Of a stretch of DNA of 7,215 bases, positions 5,745-7,215 are shown one piece after another. The DNA lies in contig KL568554.1 of NCBI GenBank assembly GCA_000715605.1, forward strand, positions 140,718 through 147,932, written 5' to 3'. Origin of the DNA: Streptomyces speibonae (GTDB lineage: Bacteria > Actinomycetota > Actinomycetes > Streptomycetales > Streptomycetaceae). A program made the translations under genes and the position numbers. Position 1 is the stretch's first letter; each line of letters begins with the position of its first letter. The notes under the pieces are model-generated. The model ran no database searches. It was not told where the DNA came from and saw only the letters and a list, made by a program, of their open reading frames with translations.

Positions 5745-6650
5745 ATGGACGAGAACAGCACGCACACCGCCGTCGGCGGTCCCCAGGACTTACCGAGCAA
5801 TCGGGGCCGTTGGGGTGACGACGACGAGCACGGCACGCTCAACCTCATCACCGAGGAGGCCCGTGCCAGGGGAGCGGGCGAGGCCCGTACGGGACGGGCG
5901 GTGTCGCTGGCGCTGCCGATCCGGCCGACGCCGCTCATCAGCGGTCCGTTCGCGCCCTCCACCCAGGACGCCTCGCCGGTCCAGCAGGTGATGGTGTACA
6001 CCGGCTCTCCGGCGATGGCGACGGCCGAGGTGATGGTCGTCACCAACCACCATCCCCGCTCGACCCACCTCGACGCGCTGGCGCACATTCCGCGCGACGG
6101 GCAGGTCTACCCGGGCCGGCCCCTGGCCGAGAGCGTGACCCCGGCCGGGGCGACGCACGCCTCCACGACGTCGTACGCCTCCGGGATCGTCACCCGGGGC
6201 GTCCTCCTCGACCTGGCGTTCGACGGCCCGCTGCCCAGCGGCCACGCCGTCACCTCGGCGGACTTCGAAGCCGCCGAGGAACGTCAGGGGGTGCGGCTGG
6301 AGTCCGGTGACGCCCTGGTGGTGCGCTGCGGGTGGCCCATGACGCCCGATCCCGCCCGGGCCATGCCGGGGATGAGCATGGACGCGCTGCGGTGGATGCA
6401 CGAGCGTGGCGTCGCGCTCTACGTCGGTGACATCGGCGACGCGCATCCGCCGCTGGACCCCGCGTCACCCGCGCCGATGCACGGCGTCGCCCTCCCGATG
6501 CTGGGCATGCCGCTGGTCGACGCGGCCGAGCTGGACGAACTGGCGTCGGTCAGCGCGGAACTCGGCCGCTACGCGTTCCTGTTCACAGCCGCCCCACCCC
6601 GCATATACGGCCTCACGGGCGTCCCGGTGAACCCCCTGGCGATCTTCTGA
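5745..6650 (+). CDS. Cyclase family protein (kynurenine formamidase-like metal hydrolase)
   Basis: A 301-residue cytoplasmic protein of the cyclase family (PF04199), which includes bacterial kynurenine formamidase, isatin hydrolase and some polyketide-associated 'cyclases'. The zinc/manganese-site motif is STHLDALAH (106-114): H108, D110 and H114 give H-x-D-x3-H. The usual family form is G-T-H-x-D-x-P-x-H, so here Ser replaces Gly and Leu replaces Pro. RWGDDDEHGTLNLIT (22-36) is the N-terminal signature of the longer subgroup, and GDALVVRCGW (188-197) and MHGVALPMLGMPLVDA (245-260) are typical later blocks. The substrate is unknown; the changed motif and length argue against calling it KynB. 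Start: ATG at 5745, with a -10-like box just upstream and no ribosome-binding site. Codon 16 (5790-5792) is TTA, the rare leucine codon read by the bldA tRNA in Streptomyces, so translation may be tied to development. It follows the DUF4245 gene by 48 bases. Confidence 0.9.
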   Translation: MDENSTHTAVGGPQDLPSNRGRWGDDDEHGTLNLITEEARARGAGEARTGRAVSLALPIRPTPLISGPFAPSTQDASPVQQVMVYTGSPAMATAEVMVVTNHHPRSTHLDALAHIPRDGQVYPGRPLAESVTPAGATHASTTSYASGIVTRGVLLDLAFDGPLPSGHAVTSADFEAAEERQGVRLESGDALVVRCGWPMTPDPARAMPGMSMDALRWMHERGVALYVGDIGDAHPPLDPASPAPMHGVALPMLGMPLVDAAELDELASVSAELGRYAFLFTAAPPRIYGLTGVPVNPLAIF

Positions 6651-6690
6651 CCCAGGGCCACTCGGGGCCGGTGACCACGAGCCCCCTCCA

Positions 6691-6720
6691 CCGGGCCGCC
6701 GGACAACGCCCGTGGCCCGG
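6691..6720 (+). terminator. Hairpin downstream of the cyclase gene
   Basis: CCGGGCC (6691-6697) pairs with GGCCCGG (6714-6720), extended inward by one G-T and one C-G pair, around a 12-base loop, about 40 bases after the stop codon. No T-run follows. In such GC-rich DNA a stem of this size is suggestive, not decisive. Confidence 0.4.
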
Positions 6721-6769
6721 CGGGGGCCCGCCCGGTGTCGGCGAGGGGATGGCCCGGTGCGGGTGCGGG

Positions 6770-6895
6770 CGGGGGCCCGGTATCGGCGCAGGGCCCGGCG
6801 TGACGGAACGGTGGGGCAGGGCGTCCGGTGGTCGGTTGGGGCGCCCGGGGCGGTGTCCGGTGATGGGGGCGTGATGTGCGGTTGTCGTGTGGGGC
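6770..6895 (+). repeat. Degenerate left copy of the tandem repeat
   Basis: GGGGGCCCGGTATCGGCG (6771-6788) matches GGGGGCCGGTATCGGCG of the two good copies with one extra C. GGTATCGGC starts at 6779, 6960 and 7153, spacings of 181 and 193. The right end (6859-6894) also matches the segment before copy 2 (7053-7087) with scattered substitutions and one indel, which shows the homology continues across the unit. The middle is hard to align by eye. Confidence 0.55.
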
Positions 6896-7088
6896 CTGGC
6901 AGTCGCGCGGCGACTGGGCGGCCCGGGGGAGCCGAGGACCCGTCCGGTAGGTGGGGGCCGGTATCGGCGGGGGTGCGGCCCGGCCCGGCGCGGGGGGTGT
7001 GGGGCCGGTGTGGGCGGGCTGGCGTCCCGGGTGGTCATGGGCACGGGTGTTCGGTGGTGGTGGCGTGGTGTGCGGTGTCGTGGGGGGG
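6896..7088 (+). repeat. Tandem repeat copy 1 (193-base unit)
   Basis: Bases 6896-7019 (124 bases) recur without a mismatch at 7089-7212, offset 193. The rest of the unit (7020-7088) is a more variable G/T-rich linker. The core opens with the inverted repeat AGTCGC-GCG-GCGACT (6901-6915) and closes with a quadruplex-type G-run cluster. The period is not a multiple of three, which argues against a coding repeat. Confidence 0.9.
6992..7018 (+). other. G-quadruplex motif, copy 1
   Basis: Four G-runs of 6, 4, 3 and 3 are separated by TGT, CCGGTGT and C, which satisfies the usual G3+ with 1-7 base loops rule. It lies at the end of the identical core. Folding is not shown; local C-runs may compete. 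Confidence 0.5.
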
Positions 7089-7215
7089 CTGGCAGTCGCG
7101 CGGCGACTGGGCGGCCCGGGGGAGCCGAGGACCCGTCCGGTAGGTGGGGGCCGGTATCGGCGGGGGTGCGGCCCGGCCCGGCGCGGGGGGTGTGGGGCCG
7201 GTGTGGGCGGGCCGG
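7089..7215 (+). repeat. Tandem repeat copy 2, cut by the window end
   Basis: 7089-7212 is identical to 6896-7019; 7213 is the first difference (C for T), and the last two bases match again. The inverted repeat recurs at 7094-7108. The array may continue beyond the window, so its copy number is unknown. Confidence 0.9.
7185..7211 (+). other. G-quadruplex motif, copy 2
   Basis: Identical in sequence to the motif at 6992-7018, carried by the second repeat copy, with the same run lengths and loops. Confidence 0.5.

Larger units (their letters stand above)
6651..7215. other. Non-coding, G-rich repeat region, no gene seen
   Basis: This 565-base stretch runs to the window edge. Open frames exist on both strands only because stop codons are scarce in such GC-rich DNA. 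Their translations are low-complexity Pro/Arg/Gly strings without a domain, a good start site or normal third-position bias. The plus strand becomes strongly G over C from about 6820 on, unlike the coding parts of the window. It holds a terminator-like hairpin, one degenerate and two well-matched tandem repeat copies, and two quadruplex-type motifs, listed separately. No tRNA, rRNA or CRISPR pattern is visible. Confidence 0.65.

Noticed and set aside
6613..7143. Open frames on both strands in the 3' repeat region (143 codons each) as genes
   Set aside because: Translations are low-complexity Pro/Arg or Gly/Arg, the repeat period of 193 is not divisible by three so copies are read in different frames, and no start signal is seen.
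6896..7215. CRISPR array in the repeat region
   Set aside because: The repeated core is 124 bases with a 69-base linker, only two good copies, and no cas gene nearby; CRISPR repeats are about 24-40 bases.

Overview
The window is chromosomal DNA from a Streptomyces or a very close actinomycete. It is very GC-rich, with third codon positions almost all G or C. Several genes start with GTG, a WhiB-family regulator is present, and the only in-frame TTA codon I could find lies at codon 16 of one gene. The gene order class I fumarase / DUF1707 protein / WhiB-like protein / class II fructose-bisphosphatase / DUF4245 protein matches, from memory, a conserved core segment of Streptomyces chromosomes (around SCO5044-SCO5047 of S. 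coelicolor). Most of the window is therefore ordinary core genome.

Layout. 1-156 (-) is the 5' end of a secreted protein whose mature N-terminus resembles the S. griseus-type M28 aminopeptidase. It diverges from a NUDIX hydrolase at 341-817 (+) across a 184-base region with several short inverted repeats. The NUDIX gene converges on a class I iron-sulfur fumarase (917-2587, -), with a strong GC hairpin between them. The fumarase diverges from a soluble DUF1707 / LiaF-like protein (2743-3453, +), and the WhiB-like gene (3562-3936, +) follows. That gene converges on glpX (4012-5046, -) with a near-ideal bidirectional terminator between them. glpX diverges from a one-TM DUF4245 protein (5172-5696, +), followed by a cyclase-family metal hydrolase (5745-6650, +). 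From 6651 to the end I see no gene. This stretch is an extremely G-rich tandem repeat array with a period near 193 bases, two copies of which share a 124-base identical core.

The genes do not form one operon; the layout is a series of short, alternately oriented units. Fumarase (TCA cycle) and FBPase II (gluconeogenesis) are both central carbon enzymes, and a Wbl protein with a predicted Fe-S cluster lies between them. That it senses redox or metabolic state here is inference only.

Points worth a second look are the 3' repeat array with quadruplex-type motifs, the TTA codon and 21-base tandem duplication at the cyclase gene, inverted repeats at the divergent promoters, and four genes with -10-like boxes 6-7 bases before the start codon, suggesting leaderless mRNAs. 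I do not see a clearly new multi-gene system.
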